From Chryseobacterium gleum (GTDB lineage Bacteria > Bacteroidota > Bacteroidia > Flavobacteriales > BACL11): a stretch of 64,000 nucleotides of DNA. Numbering within the stretch: the first letter of the stretch is position 1; the number at the start of each line of letters is the position of its first letter. This document shows, piece by piece, positions 34,568 to 43,790 of the stretch. The position numbers were made by a program, and so were the translations under genes. Under the pieces are notes generated by a model. That model was not told the DNA's origin. It ran no database searches and saw nothing but the letters and a program-made list of their open reading frames with translations. The stretch spans positions 1 to 64,000 of the forward strand of contig CAMBDW010000008.1 of the NCBI GenBank assembly GCA_945865535.1, read 5' to 3'.

Positions 34568-35791
34568 TTATAAAATTAGGACCAAAGTACCAACTTTTAC
34601 TATCTTGAACAAATCAATTACGTCTTTATTTTTCATTCTTATACAGCCGTGTGATGCTGGCGTTGCTAATCTTCCTTCTTCAGATGTGCCGTGAATATAA
34701 ATGTAGCGTTTGTAAGAGTCAATCCCTTTGCCTTTATTTTTGTCTTGCTCTAGTGCTTCAAGCCAAAATATTCTGCTGGTTATATCATCTGTTTTGCTTT
34801 TTGTGGTGTCATTATATATAGTAGCGATATCACCATAAAAAACTCTGCTTTTCATAATACCATTTGTTGGAGTTTTGGAGCCAAATTTAGATGCAACTCT
34901 ATGCAATCCTATTGGAGTTTTATTGCTTCCTGATTTATTGCCAATACCGTAAGCTGATGATGAAATAGTGTAAGTTTTTATTACTTTCCCGTTTTTAATA
35001 TGATGCATTTCTTGATTCTCAAAAGATATAAAAAGCAATTCATTAAAGTTTTCAGTAATGTAATTTTTAGCTTTTTTAATGATGTCATTTTGAGCAGAAA
35101 TAGAAGTAGATATGCATAAGTTCCAATTAATTGGTTTGTGATTGTTTTTAATTAGTATTTTATTAGTTTTTGAAAAGTGTTTACATCCTAGAAATCCTCT
35201 GTAAGCTGATAATGGTGAGGGATGATTTGTTTTTAAGATGTAATGTTTTTTAGTATTGATTAATACTGATTTTTTTTGAGCAAAAGCACCCCAAAGTAAA
35301 AAAATCAATCCATTCTTTTCTGATGATAATTTTGATATTACTGAATCGGTAAAATCTTCCCAAGCTAAATATTGATGCGATCCAGCTTCTTTTTCCCGCA
35401 CAGTTAATGTTGCATTTAACAGCAGTACTCCTTGCTTTGCCCAGCTTTCTAAATTACCGTTTCTTGATATTGGAATATTTAAATCTGATTGTAATTCTTT
35501 AAATATGTTGAGTAATGAAGGTGGTATTTTTTCCCCATTAGGAACTGAAAAAGCAAGTCCGTGAGCTTGTCCTTTTCCATGGTAAGGATCTTGTCCAATA
35601 ATTACTACTTTAGTTTTCGAAAAAGAACAAAGTTTAAAAGCAGTAAAAACATTATCTTCTAAAGGAAAAACACTATATTTTTCTCTCTCATTAGCAACAA
35701 ATTGAGTTAATTCTTTAAATGATTCCTTTTGGAATTCATCTTTTAAAATAATATCCCAATCATTATTTATTAATGGAGTTGTGTGTTTCAT
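34568..35791 (-). CDS. ung: Fusion: uracil-DNA glycosylase + L,D-transpeptidase (YkuD) domain
   Basis: 407 residues. Residues 1-223 form a complete family 1 Ung: GQDPYHGKGQAHGLAFS (66-82) with the catalytic Asp at 68, LLLNATLTVREKEAGSH, and HPSPLS (190-195). At about 223 Ung would normally stop. The next residues, NLCISTSISAQN, look like the back half of a signal peptide with an A/Q cleavage site. Residues about 250-407 are a YkuD L,D-transpeptidase with TPIGLHRV, YIHGTSEEGRLA and SHGCIRM (catalytic C383). Ung excises uracil from DNA in the cytosol; YkuD crosslinks peptidoglycan outside it. Without an N-terminal signal the second domain should not be exported, so it may be inactive or serve another role. 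It heads a minus-strand operon. Confidence 0.88.
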   Translation of the reverse strand: MKHTTPLINNDWDIILKDEFQKESFKELTQFVANEREKYSVFPLEDNVFTAFKLCSFSKTKVVIIGQDPYHGKGQAHGLAFSVPNGEKIPPSLLNIFKELQSDLNIPISRNGNLESWAKQGVLLLNATLTVREKEAGSHQYLAWEDFTDSVISKLSSEKNGLIFLLWGAFAQKKSVLINTKKHYILKTNHPSPLSAYRGFLGCKHFSKTNKILIKNNHKPINWNLCISTSISAQNDIIKKAKNYITENFNELLFISFENQEMHHIKNGKVIKTYTISSSAYGIGNKSGSNKTPIGLHRVASKFGSKTPTNGIMKSRVFYGDIATIYNDTTKSKTDDITSRIFWLEALEQDKNKGKGIDSYKRYIYIHGTSEEGRLATPASHGCIRMKNKDVIDLFKIVKVGTLVLIL

Positions 35792-35804
35792 TTTATTAAC
35801 ATTA

Positions 35805-35812
35805 CAAAGATA
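35805..35812 (-). promoter_or_regulatory. -7 box of the ung fusion operon
   Basis: The minus strand reads TATCTTTG, 13 nt before the ATG at 35791. Confidence 0.58.
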
Positions 35813-35853
35813 TAAACTATTGATAGTTTTTTTTCTTAGTCAAATTAAGTATG

Positions 35854-35861
35854 TATTTTTG
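35854..35861 (+). promoter_or_regulatory. -7 box of the small lipoprotein-lipA unit
   Basis: TATTTTTG, 18 nt before the ATG at 35880. No other good box precedes lipA. Confidence 0.58.
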
Positions 35862-35879
35862 CCAAAAAATTACCATTTT

Positions 35880-36002
35880 ATGAAAAAATATATTTTCTGT
35901 TCTATTTTATTTTTTGCCATTTTATTAACCAGTTCTTGTAGTGTTTATAAAAAACCGTGTGAAGGAGTGGGGCAAATTAATACTAGCAAACCAAATTCAT
36001 AA
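35880..36002 (+). CDS. Small lipoprotein (40 residues)
   Basis: The start [12 protein letters not shown] gives a classical lipoprotein signal ending LLTSSC (C20), leaving a mature peptide of only about 21 residues ([11 protein letters not shown] and a polar tail). The start is set by the -7 box; an in-frame upstream ATG at 35781 would lie in the opposite-strand ung gene. Function unknown. It is 11 bp before lipA and in the same transcription unit. Confidence 0.65.
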   Translation: MKKYIFCSILFFAILLTSSCSVYKKPCEGVGQINTSKPNS

Positions 36003-36013
36003 ACTACTTCTGT

Positions 36014-36868
36014 TTGGAAGCTGTTGATAAAATAAGAAAGCCTAATTGGTTGAAGGTAAAATTACCTACTGGTGAAGCTTATAAAAATGTAAGAGGAATT
36101 ACTAAGTCACATAATTTACATACTATATGTGAAAGCGGAAATTGTCCTAATATGGGAGAATGCTGGGGAGCAGGCACAGCTACTTTTATGATTTTAGGCA
36201 ATATATGTACCCGTTCTTGCGGTTTTTGTAATGTAATGACCGGACGCCCATTAGCTGTTGATGTTTTAGAGCCAAAAAAAGTGGCTCAGTCCATAAAATT
36301 GATGAAAGTAAAACATGCAGTTATTACTTCAGTAGATCGTGATGACTTGGCAGATGGTGGAGCTAGTATTTGGGTAGAGACTATTAATGAGATTAGAAAA
36401 GCGAATCCCTCAACAACAATGGAGACTTTAATTCCTGATTTTAAAGGAAGATTAAAAGATATTCAGCCAATTATTGATGCAGCCCCTGAGGTAGTTTCGC
36501 ACAATATGGAAACAGTAAGAAGATTGACTAAAAAGGTAAGAATTCAAGCTAAATACGATAGAAGTTTAGATACTTTAAGGTATTTGAATGAGGGAGGTAT
36601 TAAAACTAAATCTGGAGTGATGTTAGGGCTTGGAGAAACAGAGCAGGAAATAGTAGAAACTATGCACGACTTACGAGCAGTTGGAGTTTCTATACTCACT
36701 CTTGGTCAGTATTTACAACCTTCAAAAAAGCATTTACCCGTTGTTGAATTTATTACGCCTAAACAATTTGATAAGTATAAAGAAATAGGCCTTTCTCTTG
36801 GATTCCAGCATGTTGAAAGTAGTCCTTTGGTAAGATCTTCTTATCATGCCGAAAAGCATATTCACTAG
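36014..36868 (+). CDS. lipA: Lipoyl synthase
   Basis: 284 residues, a radical-SAM enzyme that inserts sulfur into octanoyl groups to make lipoyl cofactor. The auxiliary cluster cysteines are in [12 protein letters not shown] (about 35-46), the radical-SAM motif CTRSCGFC is near 62-69, and the terminal RSSY motif is present. The start is TTG at 36014; no ATG or GTG occurs in frame close to the conserved [13 protein letters not shown]. Spacing to the small lipoprotein gene upstream is 11 bp. Confidence 0.95.
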   Translation: MEAVDKIRKPNWLKVKLPTGEAYKNVRGITKSHNLHTICESGNCPNMGECWGAGTATFMILGNICTRSCGFCNVMTGRPLAVDVLEPKKVAQSIKLMKVKHAVITSVDRDDLADGGASIWVETINEIRKANPSTTMETLIPDFKGRLKDIQPIIDAAPEVVSHNMETVRRLTKKVRIQAKYDRSLDTLRYLNEGGIKTKSGVMLGLGETEQEIVETMHDLRAVGVSILTLGQYLQPSKKHLPVVEFITPKQFDKYKEIGLSLGFQHVESSPLVRSSYHAEKHIH

Positions 36869-36925
36869 TAAATCACCGAGTTTATAATTTTTTTTTAGTT
36901 TATTGGTTTTTTTGCTGATAAAAGC

Positions 36926-36933
36926 TATATTTG
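36926..36933 (+). promoter_or_regulatory. -7 box of the M43 metalloprotease gene
   Basis: TATATTTG, 34 nt before the ATG at 36968. Confidence 0.55.
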
Positions 36934-36967
36934 TAACCTTAAATATTACAATAAAAATTCATTAGAT

Positions 36968-39394
36968 ATGAGAAATAAAATTTTACTATTATTTTTAGGA
37001 ACTTTATTTACTACTAACTTTGGTTTTGCTCAAGTTTGCGGTACTTATGAAGGCTCTTTAGAAAAAGATATTCAAAAATATCCTCTTTTTTATGAAAGTT
37101 TAGAAAGTAAAAATGCGGAGTTGAAACTACAAAATGAAAAAGCTTTAAGTAAGATGACGAATCTGAAAACAGAAAATGGAGTAAAAATTATTCCAGTTGT
37201 AGTTCATGTTATTCATGATTTAGGTGGTGAAAATATTTCTGATGCATCTATACAAGGTGCTCTTGATGTTTTAAATGCAAACATTAATGGGCAAGGAGCA
37301 AATTTTCTAAGTAAAACACCAGATGTTTTTGCTGCTGTAAGAGGAGACGCTAAAGTGGAGTTCAGATTGGCGAAAATAGATCCGTTAGGAAATCCTACAA
37401 CTGGAATTAACAGGGTTAGATCCACCTTAACTGACCAACCAGATCCAGCAAATGGAGTAAAAGCATTGAGTTATTGGAATTCATATCAGTATTTTAATAT
37501 TTGGACGGTTAAGAAATTTTTACCTCAAGATGATGGAAATACTTTGCTCGGATATGCACAATTCCCTAATAGTGGCCGTATGTCGACTGATGGTGTCGTA
37601 TTGTTGTCTTCCCAAATGGTTAGTGGAGGGACTTTAACTCATGAAGTTGGTCATTGGCTTGGATTAAGACATACTTGGGGAGATGCAGTGTGTGGTGATG
37701 ATGGGGTAAAAGATACGCCTCCTGCAAGAGACCCTAATTTTGGTGTTAATCTATCAGATTTCCCATATCATGTTGGTAATATTGGTATTGGTGCTGGTTG
37801 TTTAGGAGACTCAATGAATTGGGCGGGAGAAATGTTCGTGAATTATATGGATTATTCTTCTGACCCTGATGTTACTATGTTTACTATTGATCAAAATGCA
37901 ATTATGAATACTACTCTAGATGGCTCTTATGATGAATCAACAGGAGTTTCTGGTATTGGTTTTAGAGAATATATGTGGTCAACAGAGAATGTTGCAAATA
38001 CTGGAACTGGAGATGGTTTTAAAGTGCCAACTTGCACACAAGAAGCTTCTTTTGTTGTAACTACTGGAGCATCTTCTCTTTGTCAGGGGGAAGCACTTAT
38101 TTTTAAAGGGAATAAAACAATGTTTGGAACGGGCAATGTTTCTTCATTTGTATGGGACTTTGGAGACGGCACTAGTGATAATTCAGGAAATAACCTTGTA
38201 TCTCATACTTATAATTCAGTGGGTTCTTTTGATGTAACTTTAACCATTGTGTATAATGAAACCACAGAGGCAAGAGCTTCAAGTTTAGCCGATTTAGATA
38301 TTGCTACTGCTTCTTCATATGATTCTATAGTCGAAAATCTAATTGTTCAAGGTACTCAATCAGAATTAAATAATTTAGGAGCGACTAATATTATTGAAAT
38401 TACTTTATATAGCTTAGGATTATATTGGGGAATAAATGATTCTTCTTATTTTAGAGGTTATTTAGAGAAAGTTACTTATGTAGCATATTATGTAAATTCT
38501 TGTACTAGTTCTGTTACTAAAGATGATTTTGTAACTGTAAATACCACAACAGCATCCTCAAATGCATCTTCTTATTCATATAGTTTTGAAACCGCATCTG
38601 AGTTAAATGGAGATTGGGTTTTAAGTCAATCAACAAATATTGAAAGTCAGTGGAACTTTAATGCTGGAAGTAATACAGCTTGGAAATGGGAGAGTGGAAC
38701 AGCTGCTGATGGATCTTCCTCAATAAAAGTTGATGGAGATGAAATGTTATTTGGAGTATCCACTGAAATAATTTCTAAAGCTTATGATTTAAGTGCTTTC
38801 ACAACTCCTTCGATTAAATTTTCATGGTCTGGAGCTTCTAAAAATACATTCCCAGTTAATACCCTTGTAGTCACTTATTCTGATAATTGTGGAGAGTCAT
38901 GGAAATCATTAGGTGCAATTGGAGCGGTAGAGGCATCTAATGCTGGGCTTTATACTACGAAATTTAAGCCAAATTCTTCAGAGTGGAAAGATACTGTGAT
39001 GACTAAAACACAGCTTAAGGATTCAAATATTAGATTTAGGTTTGAGTATGTTGTAAATGGAAGTTCTAACAATTTCTATTTAGATCATATTCAAATTGGT
39101 GAACAGGCATCTTTAATGATTGCTGAAAATACTACTAGTTCAAAACTTTCCGTATTTCCTAATCCAGCTAAAGCAAATGCAACTATTGTTTTAGATAATG
39201 TTGCTGATAAGAATGTAGCAGTTACTCTAGTTAATATCTTAGGTGCTGAGGTTAGTAAATTATTTTCAGCTACAGTTGTAAGTAATTATCAAGAAATCTC
39301 TGCTGATTTAACTGGACTTGAGAAAGGAATCTACTTTGTAAAAGTGGTAAGTAATGGAGATGTGATTATGACAGATAAACTGATTGTTGAATAA
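36968..39394 (+). CDS. Secreted M43 (pappalysin-type) zinc metalloprotease with T9SS sorting domain
   Basis: 808 residues. The signal peptide ends FGFAQ. The catalytic domain carries HEVGHWLGLRH (about 225-235), the extended HExxHxxGxxH zinc site, and the Met-turn NYMDYSSD near 291. The disulfide-type cysteines around VCGDDGVKDTPP and GAGCLGDSMNW fit the pappalysin family. A PKD-like domain (VWDFGDGTSD, SHTYNSVGSFDVTL) lies near 390-440, and a jelly-roll-like region (about 530-720) follows. The last about 75 residues, starting SVFPNPAKANA and ending MTDKLIVE, are a T9SS type A sorting domain. It is probably exported as an extracellular protease. Confidence 0.92.
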   Translation: MRNKILLLFLGTLFTTNFGFAQVCGTYEGSLEKDIQKYPLFYESLESKNAELKLQNEKALSKMTNLKTENGVKIIPVVVHVIHDLGGENISDASIQGALDVLNANINGQGANFLSKTPDVFAAVRGDAKVEFRLAKIDPLGNPTTGINRVRSTLTDQPDPANGVKALSYWNSYQYFNIWTVKKFLPQDDGNTLLGYAQFPNSGRMSTDGVVLLSSQMVSGGTLTHEVGHWLGLRHTWGDAVCGDDGVKDTPPARDPNFGVNLSDFPYHVGNIGIGAGCLGDSMNWAGEMFVNYMDYSSDPDVTMFTIDQNAIMNTTLDGSYDESTGVSGIGFREYMWSTENVANTGTGDGFKVPTCTQEASFVVTTGASSLCQGEALIFKGNKTMFGTGNVSSFVWDFGDGTSDNSGNNLVSHTYNSVGSFDVTLTIVYNETTEARASSLADLDIATASSYDSIVENLIVQGTQSELNNLGATNIIEITLYSLGLYWGINDSSYFRGYLEKVTYVAYYVNSCTSSVTKDDFVTVNTTTASSNASSYSYSFETASELNGDWVLSQSTNIESQWNFNAGSNTAWKWESGTAADGSSSIKVDGDEMLFGVSTEIISKAYDLSAFTTPSIKFSWSGASKNTFPVNTLVVTYSDNCGESWKSLGAIGAVEASNAGLYTTKFKPNSSEWKDTVMTKTQLKDSNIRFRFEYVVNGSSNNFYLDHIQIGEQASLMIAENTTSSKLSVFPNPAKANATIVLDNVADKNVAVTLVNILGAEVSKLFSATVVSNYQEISADLTGLEKGIYFVKVVSNGDVIMTDKLIVE

Positions 39395-39426
39395 TAGCAA
39401 TAAAGATAAACAATAGAGATAAAATT

Positions 39427-39454
39427 AAAGCCATCAGAGATGATGGCTTTTTTT
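39427..39454. terminator. Bidirectional terminator between the M43 protease and lpxH
   Basis: Stem AAAGCCATC/GATGGCTTT with a 6-nt loop followed by a T run. It sits between convergent genes and overlaps the lpxH stop region. Confidence 0.85.
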
Positions 39455-40193
39455 AATTGTTGTATTTTTCTAGTTGAAGCATTCCTTTTTCAAGCACTGC
39501 ATATGTATTGTGGGTAAGCCAGTCACCAAGGTTGATATATGTTGCGCTATCATCAACTTTTAATTTTAGAGGAATATGTCTATGGCCAAAAATATAATAG
39601 TCAACAGGGGTGATTTCTTGCTGCTTTTTACAATAACCAAATAGTATTTCTTTTTCTTCAGACACAAATGGGGCATCATGGTTTTTTCTGCTACCAGCAC
39701 TCCATGCATGTGCTAGAGAAAGGGCTAAATTAGGATGCAAACGAGCGAATGCCCATTGACAAATTTTTGAAGTAAATATTTTTCTTACAAATTTATAGAA
39801 ATAATCTCCTTCTCCTAAGCCATCTCCATGGCCGATAAATATTTTTTTAGCTTGTTCTTCTAGTATTTTTGGCTTATGATGAATTGTAATTCCTACTTCT
39901 TTTTTAAGATAATCTTTGGTCCATAAATCATGATTTCCTACAAATAAGTGTATGTGAGTTCCATTGTCAGTTAGTTCAGCAAGTTTTCCAAGTAGCCTTA
40001 CACATCCTTTTGGCACAACTTTTTTGTATTCGAACCAGAAATCAAAAATATCTCCTACTAAATAGATTGCTTTTGCATCTTGCTCAATTTCAGTAAGCCA
40101 GTTTACAATGCGCTTTTCTCTCTTATGACTTTCTTCTGTATTAGGACTACCTAAATGAAAGTCAGAAGCAAAATATATTTTGTCTTTTGTCAA
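39453..40193 (-). CDS. lpxH: UDP-2,3-diacylglucosamine diphosphatase
   Basis: 246 residues of the calcineurin-like phosphoesterase fold. Metal-site motifs are ASDFHLGSP (9-17), YLVGDIFDFWFEY, FVGNHDLW, IGHGDGLG and FGHRHIPL. LpxH cleaves UDP-2,3-diacylglucosamine to lipid X at the inner face of the inner membrane. It is the last gene of the lpxK-led operon, 2 bp after gatB, so two lipid A steps share one unit. Confidence 0.92.
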   Translation of the reverse strand: MTKDKIYFASDFHLGSPNTEESHKREKRIVNWLTEIEQDAKAIYLVGDIFDFWFEYKKVVPKGCVRLLGKLAELTDNGTHIHLFVGNHDLWTKDYLKKEVGITIHHKPKILEEQAKKIFIGHGDGLGEGDYFYKFVRKIFTSKICQWAFARLHPNLALSLAHAWSAGSRKNHDAPFVSEEKEILFGYCKKQQEITPVDYYIFGHRHIPLKLKVDDSATYINLGDWLTHNTYAVLEKGMLQLEKYNN

Positions 40194-40195
40194 TG

Positions 40196-41644
40196 TTATT
40201 TTTCTAATTCAGTTCTCAGTAATTGATTAGCTAATTTTGGGTCAGCCTGACCTTTTGAAAGTTGCATTACCTCTCCCATAAATAAACCAATAAGCCCTTT
40301 TTTACCAGACTTATATTCAGTTACTTTTTCAGGGTACTTGGCAATAGCTTGAGCGATATATTCCCCAAGAGCATCACTATTACTTTCTTGTATCCAGTTA
40401 TTGTCTGTAGCTATTTTTTCTGCATCATCATCCGTTTTTAGCATTTCAAAAAATACTTTTGATGTTGCGACTGTGTTACTTACTTTTCCATCATCAACTA
40501 TAGTAATTAAACTTGCCATCCTATCAGGAGAAATACTAAAATCACTGATATCAAGGGCATTTTCATTTAAGTAGGATTTAATACTTCCATTAACAAAGTT
40601 GGCAGCTGATTTATAGTTTTTTGTAAAATTACAAAGCTCATTATAGTAAAGTGCAATCCCTTTTTCATCCACTAAAATAGTAGCATCATATTCGGATAAA
40701 CCAAACTCCTTTGTGAACTTTATGAATAGTGTATTTGGTAAAGGAGGTAATGTTTGTTTTATTTCATTAATGTATTTTTCAGTAACAATTACGGGTTGTA
40801 AATCAGGTTCAGGGAAGTATCTGTAATCATTAGCATCTTCTTTGTGACGCATAGAAATAGTAGTATTATTAGCCGCATTAAAACTTCTTGTTTCATGGCT
40901 AACTTTGCCTCCTTTTTCTAGTATTTCTACTTGCCTTTTTACTTCAAATTCAATAGCTCGCTTTACATTTCTGTTTGAATTCATGTTTTTCACTTCTACT
41001 TTGGTACCAAATTCTGTGGCTCCTTTTAGCATTACTGAAACATTTGCATCACATCTTAATGATCCTTCTTCCATATTCCCATCACAAATATCAAGGTAGC
41101 GTACTAATTTTCTTACTTCATTGATGTATTGATAGGCTTCATCAGAAGTTCTGATATCTGGCTGTGAAACGATTTCTACCAAAGGAACTCCAGCTCTGTT
41201 TAAATCAACAAGGGTATTAAAAGGATCTAAATCGTGTATGGATTTTCCAGCATCTTCCTCCATATGGATTCGAATAATATTTATATCTTTCTTGTTACCT
41301 TCTGCATCTTTTATGCTAATTACACCTCCATTGCAGATTGGAGTTTTATCTTGTGTTATTTGATAGCCTTTTGGTAAGTCAGCATAAAAATAATTTTTAC
41401 GAGCATATTCATTTCTTTCTCTGATTTTAGAACCAACAGCAATTCCTAATTTAACGGCATACTCAATAACTTTTGAGTTGCTTTTAGGCAAAGTTCCAGG
41501 ATGGCCTAAAGAAATTACTGATGTTTTTGTATTTGGTGTAGCGCCATATATGTTTTCATCAGAAGAATAGGCTTTAGTTTTGGTAAGTAATTGGGCATGA
41601 ACTTCAAGTCCTATTACAGCTTCATATTTATCGTAAATAGTCAC
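40196..41644 (-). CDS. gatB: Asp-tRNA(Asn)/Glu-tRNA(Gln) amidotransferase subunit B
   Basis: 482 residues, normal for GatB. The N-terminal domain begins YEAVIGLEVHAQLLTKTKAYS. Also visible are YFYADLPKGYQITQ, DLNRAGVPLVEIVSQPD, EEGSLRCDANVSV and DYRYFPEPDL. A YqeY-like tail follows. With GatA and GatC, not in this window, it makes Gln-tRNA or Asn-tRNA from mischarged forms. It overlaps the upstream cargo gene by one base. Confidence 0.95.
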   Translation of the reverse strand: MTIYDKYEAVIGLEVHAQLLTKTKAYSSDENIYGATPNTKTSVISLGHPGTLPKSNSKVIEYAVKLGIAVGSKIRERNEYARKNYFYADLPKGYQITQDKTPICNGGVISIKDAEGNKKDINIIRIHMEEDAGKSIHDLDPFNTLVDLNRAGVPLVEIVSQPDIRTSDEAYQYINEVRKLVRYLDICDGNMEEGSLRCDANVSVMLKGATEFGTKVEVKNMNSNRNVKRAIEFEVKRQVEILEKGGKVSHETRSFNAANNTTISMRHKEDANDYRYFPEPDLQPVIVTEKYINEIKQTLPPLPNTLFIKFTKEFGLSEYDATILVDEKGIALYYNELCNFTKNYKSAANFVNGSIKSYLNENALDISDFSISPDRMASLITIVDDGKVSNTVATSKVFFEMLKTDDDAEKIATDNNWIQESNSDALGEYIAQAIAKYPEKVTEYKSGKKGLIGLFMGEVMQLSKGQADPKLANQLLRTELEK

Positions 41645-42981
41645 TATCTAAAAATTATTTTTCCTGACTTTATATTTTTTCCATCTTTATTTAGAGAGTA
41701 AAAATACAACCCATTAGCTAATTTATCTCTGAAAATAGTATTTTGATTTTCGTTTAATCTTTCTTCTTTTATTTTTACTCCTAAGCTATTATAAATAGTG
41801 ATGTTGTCTGCATTTGAGTTAAATGTAAATCTATCAGTTGCTGGGTTGGGATAGATATTATTTTGGAAACTACTTTCAACTAAATTTGTTGTTCCAGTAC
41901 TTAGTTCAATAATATAAAGACCTGTTTGCATATCTGAAACAATAATATTGCCAGATGGCAGTAAAGGAAAAACTCCCCAAGCTCCTTTGTAGGATGCGTG
42001 ACTAGTAGGAGCATAAGTATCGTATTCCCAAGTTTGAAAAGGGTTGCTTGGATCAGAAAAATCAAAAACCCTTAAGCCATCATGATAATATGCAACATAC
42101 ACTAAGTTCCCTTTTATAATACCATTATGTGCCATTGAGTTTGAGTCAACTCCAGAGTTAAAAGTAGATAAGACCGTAATGTTGCTTAAATCGGAAACAT
42201 CTAATATCTTAAGATCATAACCGTGATTTTCATCTTGCATGATGTAAATGGTTCCCTCATCATTTAAGTATCCTGAATGATTGTACCCTGCATCAGGATA
42301 TGAAGTAAGTGAACCCAATAAAACAGGTTGATCTCCCCACTGATTAACGCCAGAAAAATCCATTACTCTTAGTCCATCATTTCCACAATTAAGATAGGAA
42401 GAATCATTTCTTACAAAGGCATCATGTACATGCCCAACACCATTATAGGAGTAGATTAAACTAGGACTTGTTGGGGTTGTTAAACTATACACATCCATAG
42501 CTGAATTTGAAGCACAGGCATAGAGCTTTGCAGCCGCAGTATCAATGTAGATATTGTGAGATCTTGTAAAAAGTGCATTTGAATCATATACTGTATTTAC
42601 TGAGTTTGGCAAGTTAGAAATATCAACAATTTGAAGTGTGCTTGTACTGCCTTCATCACAAACCATATACAAGTACCCGCCAAAATCATCATAATCTCTA
42701 TGTATAACCACTCCTCCAGTTGATCCTCCTGCAACAAATGCTACTTGAGTGCTATTTGCTGGATCAGTTACATCAAAGAAATGAGTTCCAGCTGTTGATC
42801 CTATTACTGCAAATTCACGTTCGTTTACTACCAATCCCCAACATTCATTATAGGTATTATCATATGTCCATGAGCCCACCAAAGTAGTGTCTTGCCAATT
42901 GTATAAAAGAGTTGCTGTCTGTTGAGCTTGAGTAGTCGTTAAAATGCAAGTTGAAGTTAAAATAAATAATAGTTTTTTCAT
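41644..42981 (-). CDS. Choice-of-anchor B / LVIVD-repeat protein with T9SS sorting domain
   Basis: 445 residues. The signal peptide ends TTTQAQ. The body is a propeller-like run of repeats containing HFFDVTDPANS, LQIVDISNLPN, LRVMDFSG and LRVFDFSDPSNP, the LVIVD/choice-of-anchor B pattern. The last about 75 residues, with NIYPNPATDRF and SLGVKIKEE, form a T9SS type A sorting domain. It is probably surface exposed; no catalytic motif is visible. Its gene is overlapped by punA and gatB, an odd place for a secreted protein. Confidence 0.82.
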   Translation of the reverse strand: MKKLLFILTSTCILTTTQAQQTATLLYNWQDTTLVGSWTYDNTYNECWGLVVNEREFAVIGSTAGTHFFDVTDPANSTQVAFVAGGSTGGVVIHRDYDDFGGYLYMVCDEGSTSTLQIVDISNLPNSVNTVYDSNALFTRSHNIYIDTAAAKLYACASNSAMDVYSLTTPTSPSLIYSYNGVGHVHDAFVRNDSSYLNCGNDGLRVMDFSGVNQWGDQPVLLGSLTSYPDAGYNHSGYLNDEGTIYIMQDENHGYDLKILDVSDLSNITVLSTFNSGVDSNSMAHNGIIKGNLVYVAYYHDGLRVFDFSDPSNPFQTWEYDTYAPTSHASYKGAWGVFPLLPSGNIIVSDMQTGLYIIELSTGTTNLVESSFQNNIYPNPATDRFTFNSNADNITIYNSLGVKIKEERLNENQNTIFRDKLANGLYFYSLNKDGKNIKSGKIIFR

Positions 42982-43790
42982 TATATGGATGCGATTAATT
43001 CTTTAATAATTAGGGTTAGTTTGGGCTCGGCTATTTCTGCTATTTTTTGTATTTCTGAATGGCTTACTTTTTGTATCTTTCCTGGAACTCCTAGATCAGT
43101 AATTACTGACATTGCAAAACAAGGAATATCCATATGGCGAGCCACAATTACCTCCGGAGCAGTTGACATTCCAACAGTATCACCACCAATAATTCTCATG
43201 TATTTGTATTCTGATGGAGTTTCTAAAGTTGGACCAGTAAGCGCAACATACACTCCTTTTTGCACAGGAATTTTATTGACTTTTGCAATATTTTCTGCTT
43301 TTGTAATTAAGTTTTTGCAATAAGATTCACTCATGTCAGGAAATCTTGGTCCAAGTTCATCAATATTTGAACCAATTAATGGGTTAGGAATTAAGTTAAT
43401 ATGATCGCTTAATATCATTAAATCACCCACTTCATAATCAGGGTTCACTCCGCCACTAGCGTTTGAAACAATTAAGTGTTTAATACCTAAAAATTTCATT
43501 ACTCTGACTGGGAAAGTAACTTTTTCCATAGAATATCCTTCATAAAAATGAAAGCGTCCTTGCATGGCAACTACCTGTTTACCTCCTAAGTTTCCAAAAA
43601 TTAATCTGCCTGAATGTCCTTCAACAGTTGATACAGGAAAATGCGGAATGTCTTTATATGATATTGAATGTTCTATCTCTATTTCAGCTACTAATCCACC
43701 TAGTCCAGTGCCTAAAATAATACCGACTTGTGGCTTGTAATTTGTTCTTTCTTTTAAAAATGTTGCTGACTCTTTAATTGTTTGTAACAT
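42981..43790 (-). CDS. punA: Purine nucleoside phosphorylase
   Basis: 269 residues of the trimeric class. Motifs are VGIILGTGLGGLVAEI, FPVSTVEGHSGRLIFG, VMKFLGIKHLIVSNASGGVNP, GVYVALTGPTLETPSEYKYM, GGDTVGMSTAPEVIVARH and SVITDLGVPG. It phosphorolyses inosine and guanosine to base plus ribose-1-phosphate for salvage, alongside hpt and upp elsewhere in the window. Its start overlaps lpxK by 17 bp. Confidence 0.94.
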   Translation of the reverse strand: MLQTIKESATFLKERTNYKPQVGIILGTGLGGLVAEIEIEHSISYKDIPHFPVSTVEGHSGRLIFGNLGGKQVVAMQGRFHFYEGYSMEKVTFPVRVMKFLGIKHLIVSNASGGVNPDYEVGDLMILSDHINLIPNPLIGSNIDELGPRFPDMSESYCKNLITKAENIAKVNKIPVQKGVYVALTGPTLETPSEYKYMRIIGGDTVGMSTAPEVIVARHMDIPCFAMSVITDLGVPGKIQKVSHSEIQKIAEIAEPKLTLIIKELIASI

